This document shows positions 1-6,453 of a stretch of 7,722 bases of DNA, piece by piece. A program made the translations under genes and the position numbers. Under the pieces are notes generated by a model that had not been told where the DNA came from, ran no database searches, and was given only the letters and a program-made list of their open reading frames with translations. The DNA is from an uncultured Clostridia bacterium (GTDB lineage: Bacteria > Bacillota > Clostridia > TANB77 > CAG-508): the NCBI GenBank assembly GCA_947595555.1, contig CANQES010000064.1, forward strand, positions 1-7,722, read 5' to 3'. Numbering within the stretch: position 1 is the first letter of the stretch; each line of letters begins with the position of its first letter.

Positions 1-2
1 TA

Positions 3-1388
3 AGAGAACCATCTTTAGGACCAGTATTTGGAATTAAAGGAGGAGCAACTGGAGGAGGAAGAGTACAGGTAGCACCAATGGAAGACATTAATTTGCACTT
101 TACAGGAGATATTCATGCTATTACTGCGGCAAACAACTTGTTATCAAGCTTGATTGATAACCACATTTATTTTGGAAATGAATTAGGTTTTGAAAAAGTT
201 GTATGGAAAAGATGTATGGATTTAAATGATAGACAATTGAGAGAAGTGGACACAGGTTTATCACAAGAAAAAAATATTGTTCCAAGACATGATAAGTTTG
301 ATATTACAGTTGCTTCTGAAATTATGGCAATAGTATGTTTGGCAAAAGATATTAATGATTTGAAAGAAAGATTAGGACATATTGTAATTGGTTATAATAA
401 GCAGGGACAGCCTATTTATAGTAAACAATTAAATGCACAAGGAGCTATGACAGTATTGTTAAAAGATGCTATTAAACCAAACTTAGTACAAACTTTAGAG
501 CATACACCAGCTATTATTCATGGAGGACCATTTGCTAATATTGCACATGGATGTAATAGTATTATTGCTACGAAATTAGCTTTAAAATTAGGTGATTATG
601 TAATAACAGAAGCTGGTTTCGGTGCAGATTTAGGAGCAGAGAAATTTATTGATATTAAATGTAGAAAAGCAGGAATTAAACCAAATGCTGTTGTTTTAGT
701 AACAACAATAAAGGCTATTAAATATCATGGTGGAGTTGAAAAAGAAAAAATTCAAGAAGAAAATATTGAAGGTATTGAAAACGGAATTGATAATTTATAC
801 AGACATATTGATAATCTAAAAAATAAATTTGGATTAAATGTAATAGTTGCTGTAAATAGATATTTACAAGATACAGAGAAAGAAATAGAATTTTTAAAAG
901 AAAAATTGCAAGAAAAAGGTGTTGAATTGAGTTTAGTAGAAGGTTGGGCAAAAGGAGGAGAAGGAGCTATTGATATTGCTGAAAAACTAGTAAAATTGAC
1001 AGAAAAAGAAGAAAACCTTACTTATGCATATGATTTAAATGACTCAATTAAAACAAAGATAGAAAAAGTTGCTACTAAAATATATGGTGCAAAAGGTGTA
1101 GATTATTCAGAAGAAGCATTGCAAGACATTAAGAAAATAGAAGAATTGGGGTATGGTGATTATCCAGTTTGTATTGCTAAAACACAATATTCTTTTTCAG
1201 ATGATCCTAAAAACTTAGAGTGTAAGGGAGATTATAATATTACAGTTAGACATGTAGAATTGAAGACAGGAGCTGGATTTGTTGTTGTATTGGCAGGAAA
1301 GATTATGACAATGCCTGGTCTTCCAAGAGTACCTTCAGCTGAAAGTATTGATATTGATGAAAATGGAGATATAGTAGGAATATTCTAG
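3..1388 (+). CDS. fhs: Formate--tetrahydrofolate ligase, 5'-truncated by window edge
   Basis: ATP-dependent ligase joining formate to tetrahydrofolate to give 10-formyl-THF, a cytoplasmic one-carbon enzyme used in purine synthesis and, in acetogens, the Wood-Ljungdahl pathway. The frame is open from base 3 and begins REPSLGPVFGIKGGATGGG, a hallmark of the family. The ATG at 78 is therefore internal (the MEDINLHFTGD segment), not the start. Other family blocks are HGGPFANIAHGCNS, TEAGFGADLGAEKF, SFSDDP and the C-terminal AGFVVVLAGKIMTMPGLP. Visible length is 461 residues against about 556 for the family, so roughly 95 N-terminal residues, including the ATP-binding P-loop, lie upstream. The frame is unbroken and ends TAG at 1386-1388, followed 20 nt later by a terminator. 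Codon use is AT-rich like uvrA, gpr and guaB. Identification is secure; the physiological role (acetogenic or purely anabolic) cannot be told from this window. Confidence 0.97.
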   Translation, partial: REPSLGPVFGIKGGATGGGRVQVAPMEDINLHFTGDIHAITAANNLLSSLIDNHIYFGNELGFEKVVWKRCMDLNDRQLREVDTGLSQEKNIVPRHDKFDITVASEIMAIVCLAKDINDLKERLGHIVIGYNKQGQPIYSKQLNAQGAMTVLLKDAIKPNLVQTLEHTPAIIHGGPFANIAHGCNSIIATKLALKLGDYVITEAGFGADLGAEKFIDIKCRKAGIKPNAVVLVTTIKAIKYHGGVEKEKIQEENIEGIENGIDNLYRHIDNLKNKFGLNVIVAVNRYLQDTEKEIEFLKEKLQEKGVELSLVEGWAKGGEGAIDIAEKLVKLTEKEENLTYAYDLNDSIKTKIEKVATKIYGAKGVDYSEEALQDIKKIEELGYGDYPVCIAKTQYSFSDDPKNLECKGDYNITVRHVELKTGAGFVVVLAGKIMTMPGLPRVPSAESIDIDENGDIVGIF

Positions 1389-1408
1389 TATATAAGAATG
1401 TTCATAGA

Positions 1409-1442
1409 AATCTTAGCTATTAAAACATAGCTAGGATTTTTT
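1409..1442 (+). terminator. Rho-independent terminator of fhs
   Basis: An 11-bp stem (1409-1419 with 1428-1438, AATCTTAGCTA against TAGCTAGGATT, one G-T wobble) encloses an 8-nt loop. A T run at 1437-1442 follows. It lies 21 nt past the fhs stop codon. The stem is AT-rich, but its position and the T tract make termination of fhs the natural reading. Confidence 0.75.
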
Positions 1443-1450
1443 GCTTACTA

Positions 1451-1757
1451 TTTAGACTAAAATTTATTTTGTTATAAAAAGTTAATATATTTTTTCTTAA
1501 TAACAATTCGTGGGGACCAGCAAATTACAGAATATAAAAGACTGTATAATTATATTTTTTTCATAACTTTGGTGTCGCAACTTCCATAAAAAAATTAAAT
1601 GTCAGTTGCTCCAAATCGCACTTCACTTCGTTTCGTTTGGTCGCTTACGCAGTTATGAAAAAAATATAATTATAAAGTCTTTTTATAGTCTGTTATGTAG
1701 CTGGGAGTTATTAAGAAAAATATATTAATTTTTTATAACATTTTATTTTAGTCTAAA
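1451..1757. repeat. 307-bp foldback (MITE-like) inverted-repeat element
   Basis: The ends are TTTAGACTAAA (1451-1461) and TTTAGTCTAAA (1747-1757), exact reverse complements and each nearly palindromic. The left arm (1451-1568) and the right arm (1651-1757) pair over most of their length. The longest matched block is the inner 28 nt ending TTTTTTTCATAACT at 1568, with one mismatch. A second block around TTAATATATTTTT...CTTAATAAC matches apart from small indels. The arms diverge mainly at 1505-1522 on the left and 1699-1706 on the right. The 82-nt core (1569-1650) is richer in G+C than the arms. No ORF of note lies inside, so no transposase is encoded. I could not find a convincing target-site duplication. 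The likeliest reading is a non-autonomous mobile element or degenerate palindromic repeat. A structured RNA or cruciform-forming site is the alternative. Confidence 0.8.
1568..1640. other. Secondary hairpins in the core of the foldback element
   Basis: Inside the loop of the large inverted repeat, TTTGG (1568-1572) and GCAACT (1577-1582) can pair with AGTTGC (1604-1609) and CCAAA (1611-1615). This makes a two-part stem with an internal bulge. Alternatively CCAAA-t-CG (1611-1618) pairs with CGTTTGG (1634-1640). The two folds compete for CCAAA. The segment 1618-1630 carries a short tandem ACTTC repeat. These pairings are visible in the bases; whether they matter in vivo is unknown. Confidence 0.45.
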
Positions 1758-1781
1758 CAATAACAAAATATTACCAAACTA

Positions 1782-1810
1782 TTGTTTTTAACTTTATAAT
1801 GTAGTATAAT
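1782..1810 (+). promoter_or_regulatory. Sigma-A-type promoter of uvrA
   Basis: A perfect -10 TATAAT (1805-1810) lies 17 bp from a weak -35 TTGTTT (1782-1787). It starts 25 bp past the right end of the foldback element and leaves a leader of about 15 nt before the ATG at 1833. The SD run GGGGG (1821-1825) sits 7 nt before the start. I saw no GAAC-N4-GTTC SOS box here, so LexA control of the kind seen for Bacillus uvrBA is not supported. Confidence 0.7.
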
Positions 1811-1832
1811 AAAATGCGTAGGGGGCAAAAAC

Positions 1833-3698
1833 ATGAATGATAAAATTATAATAAAAGGGGCAAAAGAGCACAACTTGAAAAATATAAACTTAGACATACC
1901 AAGGGATAAATTAGTAGTAATAACAGGACTTTCAGGGTCTGGAAAGTCAAGTTTAGCATTTGACACACTATATGCAGAAGGGCAAAGAAGATATGTAGAA
2001 AGTTTATCATCATATGCAAGACAATTTTTGGGACTAATGGAAAAACCAGAAGTAGAGAGAATTGATGGACTTTCTCCAGCAATTTCAATAGACCAAAAAA
2101 CTACTTCAAGAAATCCACGTTCAACAGTTGGGACAGTAACAGAAATTTATGATTATATACGTTTATTATATGCAAGAATTGGAGTGCCATACTGTCCAAA
2201 TTGCCATAAAAAAATAGAAAAGCAAAGCATTGACCAAATAATTGATAACATCATGAATTTACCAGAAGGAACTAAAATTCAAGTATTAGCACCAGTCGTA
2301 AGAGGAAGAAAAGGTGAATTTACTAAACAATTAGAAGGCTATCAAAAAGAAGGTTTTGTACGTGTAAGAATAGATGGAGAAGTATATGAACTTTCTGATG
2401 ATATTGTTTTAGATAGAAAGAAAAAACATGAAGTTGAATTAATAGTAGATAGATTAGTAATAAAACCAGATATAGTAAGTAGATTAACAGAATCAGTTGA
2501 AGTAGCATTAAAACAGGCAGATAATTTAGTATTAATTGATGTAGTGGGCGGAAAGCCAATTCTATATAGTTGCAACTATGCATGTCCAGAATGTGGGTTT
2601 AGTTTTCCAGAATTAACACCTAGAATGTTTTCATTTAATAATCCATTTGGAGCATGTCCAGAATGTACTGGAATAGGGTATTTAATGAAAATGGATGAAG
2701 ATTTAATTATTCCGGATAAAAATAAAACTCTATATGATGGTGTTAAAGCATTTGGTGCAAGTACCATGAAAAAAGGCGACACAATGGCAAAAATGTATTT
2801 TGAAAGCATTGGTAAACATTATGGAGTAGATATAAAAAATAAAAAAATTAAAGACTTACCAAGATGGTTTATGGAAAAAATACTTTATGGAACAGGAGAA
2901 GAAGCAATTGATTTTGAATTTGAATCCTATGCAGGAATAAGAAGATTTAAGGCACCATTTGAAGGTGTTTTACCAACATTAGATAGGCGTCATAATGAAA
3001 CAAAATCACAGGGAATGAGAGATTTTTATGAAATGTATATGAGTAATTCACCTTGCAACTCTTGCCATGGGGCTAGGCTAAAACCAGAAATCTTATCAAT
3101 TAAAGTAGGGGATAAAAACATTAATGAATTAACTGATATGTCTATTAATAAAATAAAAGAATATTTAAGTAATCTTACATTAAATAAAACAGAAGCAATG
3201 ATTTCAGAATTAATATTAAAAGAAATAAATCAAAGATTGCAATTCTTAATGGATGTAGGGTTAGAATATTTAACACTATCAAGAAATGCAGGTAGTTTAT
3301 CAGGAGGAGAAGCTCAAAGAATTCGTTTAGCAACACAAATTGGTTCTGGATTGACAGGTGTATTATATATTTTGGATGAACCAAGTATTGGACTACATCA
3401 AAGAGATAATGACAAATTATTAGCAACATTAAAAAAATTGAGAGATTTAGGAAATACATTATTAGTTGTAGAACATGATGAAGATACTATGTATGCTGCT
3501 GATCAAATTATAGATATTGGACCAGGAGCAGGTGTGCATGGAGGATATGTCATGGCACAGCGGAACAGCAGAAGACATAAAGCAAGTAGAAAATTCTATC
3601 ACCGGACAATATCTAAGTGGAAGAAAGCAAATACCAGTACCGCAAAAGAGAAGAAAGCATGTAAAATCAAAAGTGATAGAAGTACAAGGAGCTACTGA
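1833..3698 (+). CDS. uvrA: UvrA N-terminal half as literally encoded (621 codons, last ~45 out of frame)
   Basis: ATG at 1833 is preceded by GGGGG at a 7-nt spacing and begins MNDKIIIKGAKEHNLKNINL, the usual UvrA start. Residues 1-576 are genuine UvrA. They contain P-loop GLSGSGKSS, the UvrB-binding and DNA-binding insertion, ABC signature LSGGEAQRIRLAT (from 489), Walker B LYILDEP (D515-E516) and the H-loop histidine at 548 (VVEHDED). From about residue 577 the translation becomes Arg/Lys/Ser-rich (RNSRRHKASRKF...) until the stop at 3696-3698. That stretch is the out-of-frame reading of the normal UvrA linker and should not be treated as a domain. If the frame break is real, this product lacks the second ATPase and the C-terminal zinc finger, and would not be expected to perform repair alone. 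Confidence 0.8.
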   Translation: MNDKIIIKGAKEHNLKNINLDIPRDKLVVITGLSGSGKSSLAFDTLYAEGQRRYVESLSSYARQFLGLMEKPEVERIDGLSPAISIDQKTTSRNPRSTVGTVTEIYDYIRLLYARIGVPYCPNCHKKIEKQSIDQIIDNIMNLPEGTKIQVLAPVVRGRKGEFTKQLEGYQKEGFVRVRIDGEVYELSDDIVLDRKKKHEVELIVDRLVIKPDIVSRLTESVEVALKQADNLVLIDVVGGKPILYSCNYACPECGFSFPELTPRMFSFNNPFGACPECTGIGYLMKMDEDLIIPDKNKTLYDGVKAFGASTMKKGDTMAKMYFESIGKHYGVDIKNKKIKDLPRWFMEKILYGTGEEAIDFEFESYAGIRRFKAPFEGVLPTLDRRHNETKSQGMRDFYEMYMSNSPCNSCHGARLKPEILSIKVGDKNINELTDMSINKIKEYLSNLTLNKTEAMISELILKEINQRLQFLMDVGLEYLTLSRNAGSLSGGEAQRIRLATQIGSGLTGVLYILDEPSIGLHQRDNDKLLATLKKLRDLGNTLLVVEHDEDTMYAADQIIDIGPGAGVHGGYVMAQRNSRRHKASRKFYHRTISKWKKANTSTAKEKKACKIKSDRSTRSY

Positions 3699-4662
3699 AA
3701 ATAATTTAAAAAATATTAGTGTCAAATTCCCACTAGGAGTTTTCACATGTGTAACAGGAGTATCAGGATCAGGAAAATCAACTTTAGTTAATGAAGTATT
3801 ATATAAAACTATTGCAAAAGAATTAAATGGTTCTAATGAAAAACCGGGAAAATGCAAGGAAGTAAAAGGATTACAAAATATAGATAAGATTATCAATATA
3901 GACCAGTCTCCAATTGGAAGGACGCCACGTTCAAATCCAGCTACATATACAGGAGTATTTGATTTAATTAGGGATATTTTTGCAAGCACAGAAGAAGCAA
4001 AAATGAGAGGATATCAAAAAGGAAGATTTAGTTTTAATGTTGCAGGAGGAAGATGCGAAAGCTGTTCTGGAGACGGTGTGCATAAAATTGAAATGCATTT
4101 TTTACCAGATATTTATGTACCATGTGAAGTATGTAAAGGAAAAAGATATAATCGTGAAACTTTGGAGGTAAAATATAAGGGAAAAAATATTGCTGATGTT
4201 TTAGATATGACTGTAGAGGAAGCTTTAACATTTTTTGATAAAATACCTAAAATCAAGCAGAAAATACAGACATTGTATGATGTTGGACTTGGATACATCA
4301 AATTGGGACAACCATCTACTACTTTATCAGGGGGAGAAGCTCAAAGAGTAAAATTAGCTACAGAATTGTCTAAAAGAGCAACAGGCAAAACATTATATAT
4401 TTTAGATGAACCCACAACAGGGCTTCATATAGCAGATGTTCATAGATTAGTTGATATTCTTCAAAGATTAGTTGATACAGGAAACACAATTATTGTTATT
4501 GAGCATAATTTAGATTTAATAAAAACATGTGATTATATTATAGATTTAGGACCAGAAGGTGGAGATAATGGTGGAGAAGTTATTGCAGTAGGAACACCAG
4601 AACAGATTTGTAAGAATGAAAGAAGTTATACAGGAAAGTTTTTAAAAAAATATTTGGAATAA
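3517..4662 (+). CDS. uvrA: UvrA C-terminal half in the shifted frame (second ABC ATPase)
   Basis: The frame is open from a TTG at 3517. Genuine UvrA homology starts at GTAEDIKQVENSITGQYLSG (from 3562). It continues through EVQGATENNLKNISVKFP, P-loop GVSGSGKST, zinc finger CESCSGDG...CEVCKGKR, signature LSGGEAQRVKLATELSKRATG and Walker B LYILDEPTTGLH. The residues before 3562 (MDQEQVCMEDMSWHS) are an out-of-frame reading of the GPGAGVHGG segment, so no natural start is implied. An ATG at 3538 does have AGGAG (3524-3528) 9 nt upstream, so independent translation of this half cannot be excluded. It ends TAA at 4660-4662, 23 nt before a strong terminator stem. Confidence 0.8.
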   Translation: MDQEQVCMEDMSWHSGTAEDIKQVENSITGQYLSGRKQIPVPQKRRKHVKSKVIEVQGATENNLKNISVKFPLGVFTCVTGVSGSGKSTLVNEVLYKTIAKELNGSNEKPGKCKEVKGLQNIDKIINIDQSPIGRTPRSNPATYTGVFDLIRDIFASTEEAKMRGYQKGRFSFNVAGGRCESCSGDGVHKIEMHFLPDIYVPCEVCKGKRYNRETLEVKYKGKNIADVLDMTVEEALTFFDKIPKIKQKIQTLYDVGLGYIKLGQPSTTLSGGEAQRVKLATELSKRATGKTLYILDEPTTGLHIADVHRLVDILQRLVDTGNTIIVIEHNLDLIKTCDYIIDLGPEGGDNGGEVIAVGTPEQICKNERSYTGKFLKKYLE

Positions 4663-4685
4663 AATTATTATAATAAAAGAAGGGA

Positions 4686-4717
4686 CCCAGTTGCTTTTAG
4701 GTAGGCAACTGGGTTTT
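4686..4717. terminator. Bidirectional terminator between uvrA and the convergent gene
   Basis: A perfect 9-bp stem, CCCAGTTGC (4686-4694) and GCAACTGGG (4705-4713), encloses a 10-nt loop. On the + strand TTTT follows (4714-4717), 23 nt past the uvrA stop. On the - strand the same stem is followed by a T-rich run (reverse complement of 4671-4682) and lies just beyond the TAA of the leftward gene at 4722. One hairpin can thus end both converging transcripts, with the + direction the better T tract. Confidence 0.85.
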
Positions 4718-4721
4718 AAAC

Positions 4722-5282
4722 TTATGATACATAGAAAGAGTCGAATGCTGCTAGCATAGACTCGCAACGTGAAGGGAATCCTGATAAAATGACATAGATT
4801 TTAATTACGAACTGTATATCCTGACAAAGTTTCGGATAAGGAACAAAATTAAACACACTAGTTAAATCCTTATTCTCCAAAAATGCCAGAGGATATCTGT
4901 CCTGGAAGTACATTCCTAAGAGACGGTGGAGTTGTAATAAACTGCGGTAGGTGCAGCACTCCATCATCTCTGCGGACTTTTCCACAATAGTATTTTTGAA
5001 CAAGGCAATTGCTTGCTTTGTTTCAGCAATACTATTTTGTCTTAATAGCATCTCAATAAATGCCATGAGATAACCATCAATATCAAAATTAGATGTCGCA
5101 TTGCATAGTTCTGACGCAAAGCCTGACACAAAATCAGTTTGTGAATTGGAATCTTTATACTTGTCTAGGATATCCATAAATGAAAGTAAATGGACGTCTT
5201 CGCATGCAGGAACTGACAGAGTTTCCTGCATAAATTCTAATGCTATAGTCCGAACTTCTCCCTTATGTTCGTTTGAAAGCAT
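4722..5282 (-). CDS. Hypothetical protein, 186 aa, GC-atypical, unrecognised family
   Basis: I do not recognise this protein. It starts MLSNEHKGEVRTIALEFMQE and ends FDSFYVS. No signal peptide or membrane segment is evident. The residue pattern suggests a mostly alpha-helical soluble protein with amphipathic stretches (for example DGYLMAFIEMLLRQNSIAE and YRSLLQLHRLLGMYFQDRY). It has six cysteines (27, 60, 109, 110, 153, 173), with no CxxC metal motif. The start is well supported: GGGGGG (5293-5298) lies 10 nt upstream and a consensus-like promoter sits further up. Counting 4741-5280 gives 202 G+C in 540 bases (37%), clearly above the roughly 30% of sample lines in uvrA and gpr. This fits transfer from another genome. 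It is transcribed against both neighbours and is likely a single-gene unit. That it is a real gene is likely; its function is unknown. Confidence 0.75.
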   Translation of the reverse strand: MLSNEHKGEVRTIALEFMQETLSVPACEDVHLLSFMDILDKYKDSNSQTDFVSGFASELCNATSNFDIDGYLMAFIEMLLRQNSIAETKQAIALFKNTIVEKSAEMMECCTYRSLLQLHRLLGMYFQDRYPLAFLENKDLTSVFNFVPYPKLCQDIQFVIKIYVILSGFPSRCESMLAAFDSFYVS

Positions 5283-5311
5283 AATATAAGTTCCCCCCTT
5301 TTAATTTTTGG

Positions 5312-5331
5312 ATGTCTAAAAAAACAGACAT
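5312..5331 (-). other. Small stem-loop in the leader of the leftward gene
   Basis: ATGTCT (5312-5317) and AGACAT (5326-5331) form a 6-bp stem with an 8-nt A-rich (U-rich in the leftward transcript) loop. It lies between the leftward promoter and its ribosome binding site, within a leader of about 65 nt. It could be a regulator's operator, an RNA-stabilising stem, or chance in AT-rich DNA. Confidence 0.4.
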
Positions 5332-5354
5332 TGGTTAATAAGTTATGTACATTA

Positions 5355-5383
5355 ATATTATCATGAAGTTAGTTAAAAGTCAA
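5355..5383 (-). promoter_or_regulatory. Sigma-A-type promoter of the leftward unknown gene
   Basis: Read on the - strand, -35 TTGACT (5378-5383, 5 of 6 to consensus) is separated by exactly 17 bp from -10 TAATAT (5355-5360). Transcription would start near 5348, giving a leader of about 65 nt that includes the small stem-loop and the GGGGGG ribosome binding site. This is a better vegetative promoter than that of uvrA and argues that the 186-residue gene is expressed in growing cells. Confidence 0.75.
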
Positions 5384-5397
5384 TATTATTTGATATG

Positions 5398-5426
5398 GAG
5401 TAGAAATAATTAAAATGGTAATACTA
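5398..5426 (+). promoter_or_regulatory. Candidate forespore (sigma-G/F-type) promoter of gpr
   Basis: AATACTA (5420-5426) matches six of seven positions of the sigma-G -10 consensus CATNHTA. GAGTA (5398-5402) matches four of five of the -35 consensus GNATR, with a 17-bp spacer. No good TTGACA/TATAAT pair precedes gpr. In Bacillus subtilis gpr is known to be made in the forespore under sigma-F and sigma-G, so the match fits the gene. The consensus is short and the region AT-rich, so the call is tentative. Confidence 0.45.
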
Positions 5427-5446
5427 ATAAAAAAGGAGGATTTTTT

Positions 5447-6379
5447 ATGTATAATTTTAGAACTGATTTAGCGTCAGAAAGAAAAGAAATTTATCAGAAG
5501 GCCAATAATTTACAAGACATTGATGGGATTGAAAGCAATCAAGAAGATGTTGATGAAAACATAAAAGTAGAAAGGGTAAAAATTACAAATGAAAATGGAG
5601 AAAAAGCTATTGGAAAACCAATAGGAAATTATATTACTATTGATGTAAAAAAATTAAAGATTGCACAAGAAGAGGAAATAAATAAAGCGGCAGAAGTATT
5701 GACTAATGAATTAAAAAGCATAATTGATGTTCATATAGATAAACAAGGAGAAATCTTGGTGGTCGGATTAGGAAATATATATGTTACACCAGATGCCCTT
5801 GGACCAAAAGTAATAAATGAAATTGAGGTAACCAGACATATCATTAATTATTTACCACAATATGTAGAAGAAGGAACAAGAATGGTTAGTGCAATATCAC
5901 CAGGAGTATTAGGAACGACAGGAATAGAAACAGTAGAAATTTTGAAGGGAATTGTAGATAATATTCATCCCAAATTAGTAATTGTTATTGATGCTCTAGC
6001 TTCTCGTAGTATTGAAAGAATTAGCAGCACAGTTCAATTATCTGATACAGGAATTGTTCCAGGAGCTGGTGTCGGAAACAGAAGAAGTGAAATAAGTCAA
6101 CAAACGTTGGGAATTCCTGTAGTAGCCATCGGAATTCCAACAGTAGTGGAAACAGCAGTCTTAGTAAATGATTGCTTGGATTTATTTATTGAAAAATTGC
6201 AAGATGAAGCAAAATCAAATGATTATTTAAATCATTTAAAAGAGGAAGATAATTACGAAGGTATAAAAGAAGCTTTGATACCAAAAGATTATAATTTAAT
6301 TGTAACACCAAAAGAAATTGATGATTTAATTGAAAATATGAAAGAGATTGTAGCAAGTGGAATTAATGGAGCAATGTGA
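5447..6379 (+). CDS. gpr: GPR germination protease (spore endopeptidase, peptidase family A25)
   Basis: GPR degrades the small acid-soluble proteins that coat spore DNA, starting their breakdown at germination. It is made as a zymogen in the forespore and self-cleaves near its N-terminus. The 310-residue protein begins MYNFRTDLASERKEIY, matching the RTDLA.E segment typical of the propeptide/mature junction. It continues with GLGNIYVTPDALGP, SAISPGVLGTTGIET, VIDALASRS and GIVPGAGVGNRR. The aspartates implicated in catalysis in Bacillus megaterium (D127 and D193) correspond to D116 and D182 here, with the same 66-residue spacing. It is shorter than the Bacillus enzyme (about 370), mainly at the C-terminus, as seen in clostridia. 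The start is fixed by AAGGAGGA (5433-5440) 6 nt upstream. It ends TGA at 6377-6379. I see no terminator after it. Its presence implies an endospore former. Confidence 0.96.
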   Translation: MYNFRTDLASERKEIYQKANNLQDIDGIESNQEDVDENIKVERVKITNENGEKAIGKPIGNYITIDVKKLKIAQEEEINKAAEVLTNELKSIIDVHIDKQGEILVVGLGNIYVTPDALGPKVINEIEVTRHIINYLPQYVEEGTRMVSAISPGVLGTTGIETVEILKGIVDNIHPKLVIVIDALASRSIERISSTVQLSDTGIVPGAGVGNRRSEISQQTLGIPVVAIGIPTVVETAVLVNDCLDLFIEKLQDEAKSNDYLNHLKEEDNYEGIKEALIPKDYNLIVTPKEIDDLIENMKEIVASGINGAM

Positions 6380-6389
6380 AAAATTTTCC

Positions 6390-6418
6390 TTTACAAATTA
6401 AAAAAGGTATAGTATAAT
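6390..6418 (+). promoter_or_regulatory. Strong sigma-A-type promoter of guaB
   Basis: -35 TTTACA (6390-6395, 5 of 6) and -10 TATAAT (6413-6418, 6 of 6) are separated by 17 bp. It starts 10 nt after the gpr stop, so guaB is transcribed independently of sporulation-specific gpr. The leader is about 30 nt, too short for a purine riboswitch, and I see no PurR-box-like inverted repeat in it. Confidence 0.85.
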
Positions 6419-6453
6419 AGTTGGAATATAAAATGAAAAAGGGGATGAAAAAA

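Larger units (their letters stand above)
1833..4662 (+). pseudogene. uvrA: UvrA excinuclease subunit A, complete but with a frame break near 3558-3561
   Basis: Damage-recognition ATPase of the UvrABC nucleotide excision repair system; a UvrA dimer loads UvrB at lesions. Reading frame 1833-3560 and then jumping one base to 3562 restores the expected junction GVHGGYVMAQ|GTAEDIK. It gives about 942 residues, the normal UvrA length (E. coli 940). All domains are then in order: Walker A 1 (about residue 32-40), Zn module cysteines 121/124 and 408/411, Zn cysteines 251/254/275/278, signature LSGGEAQ at 489, Walker A 2 (642-649), Zn cysteines 741/744/764/767, second LSGGEAQ at 831 and LDEP near 858. 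The break is one extra base (or two missing); removing C3561 gives A-Q-G-T. It could be a sequencing or assembly error, a recent mutation, or much less likely a programmed shift. No other damage is seen, which suggests the gene is either intact in reality or very recently broken. Confidence 0.85.

Noticed and set aside
1443..1465. Target-site duplication flanking the foldback element
   Set aside because: Flanks TTACTA on the left and CAATAAC on the right do not match. The near-identical TTTAGWCTAAA at both ends is explained by the terminal inverted repeats being palindromic.
1758..1832. SOS (LexA/DinR) box upstream of uvrA
   Set aside because: No GAAC-N4-GTTC-like sequence is present between the element and the start codon.
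1748..1966. Short - strand ORF running from uvrA into the foldback element
   Set aside because: Antisense to the start of UvrA; its end merely reads through the uvrA promoter and the arm of the repeat.
3462..3989. 175-residue open frame on the - strand across the uvrA frame break
   Set aside because: It is fully antisense to UvrA coding sequence on both sides of the break, has no RBS or promoter, and its translation shows no family features; a shadow frame.
5101..5289. 62-residue + strand ORF antisense to the unknown gene
   Set aside because: The opposite-strand frame is three times longer and has a promoter, a strong RBS and a terminator; this one has none.
6380..6453. Purine riboswitch or attenuator before guaB
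   Set aside because: The leader after the promoter is only about 30 nt with no stable stem or T-tract terminator.
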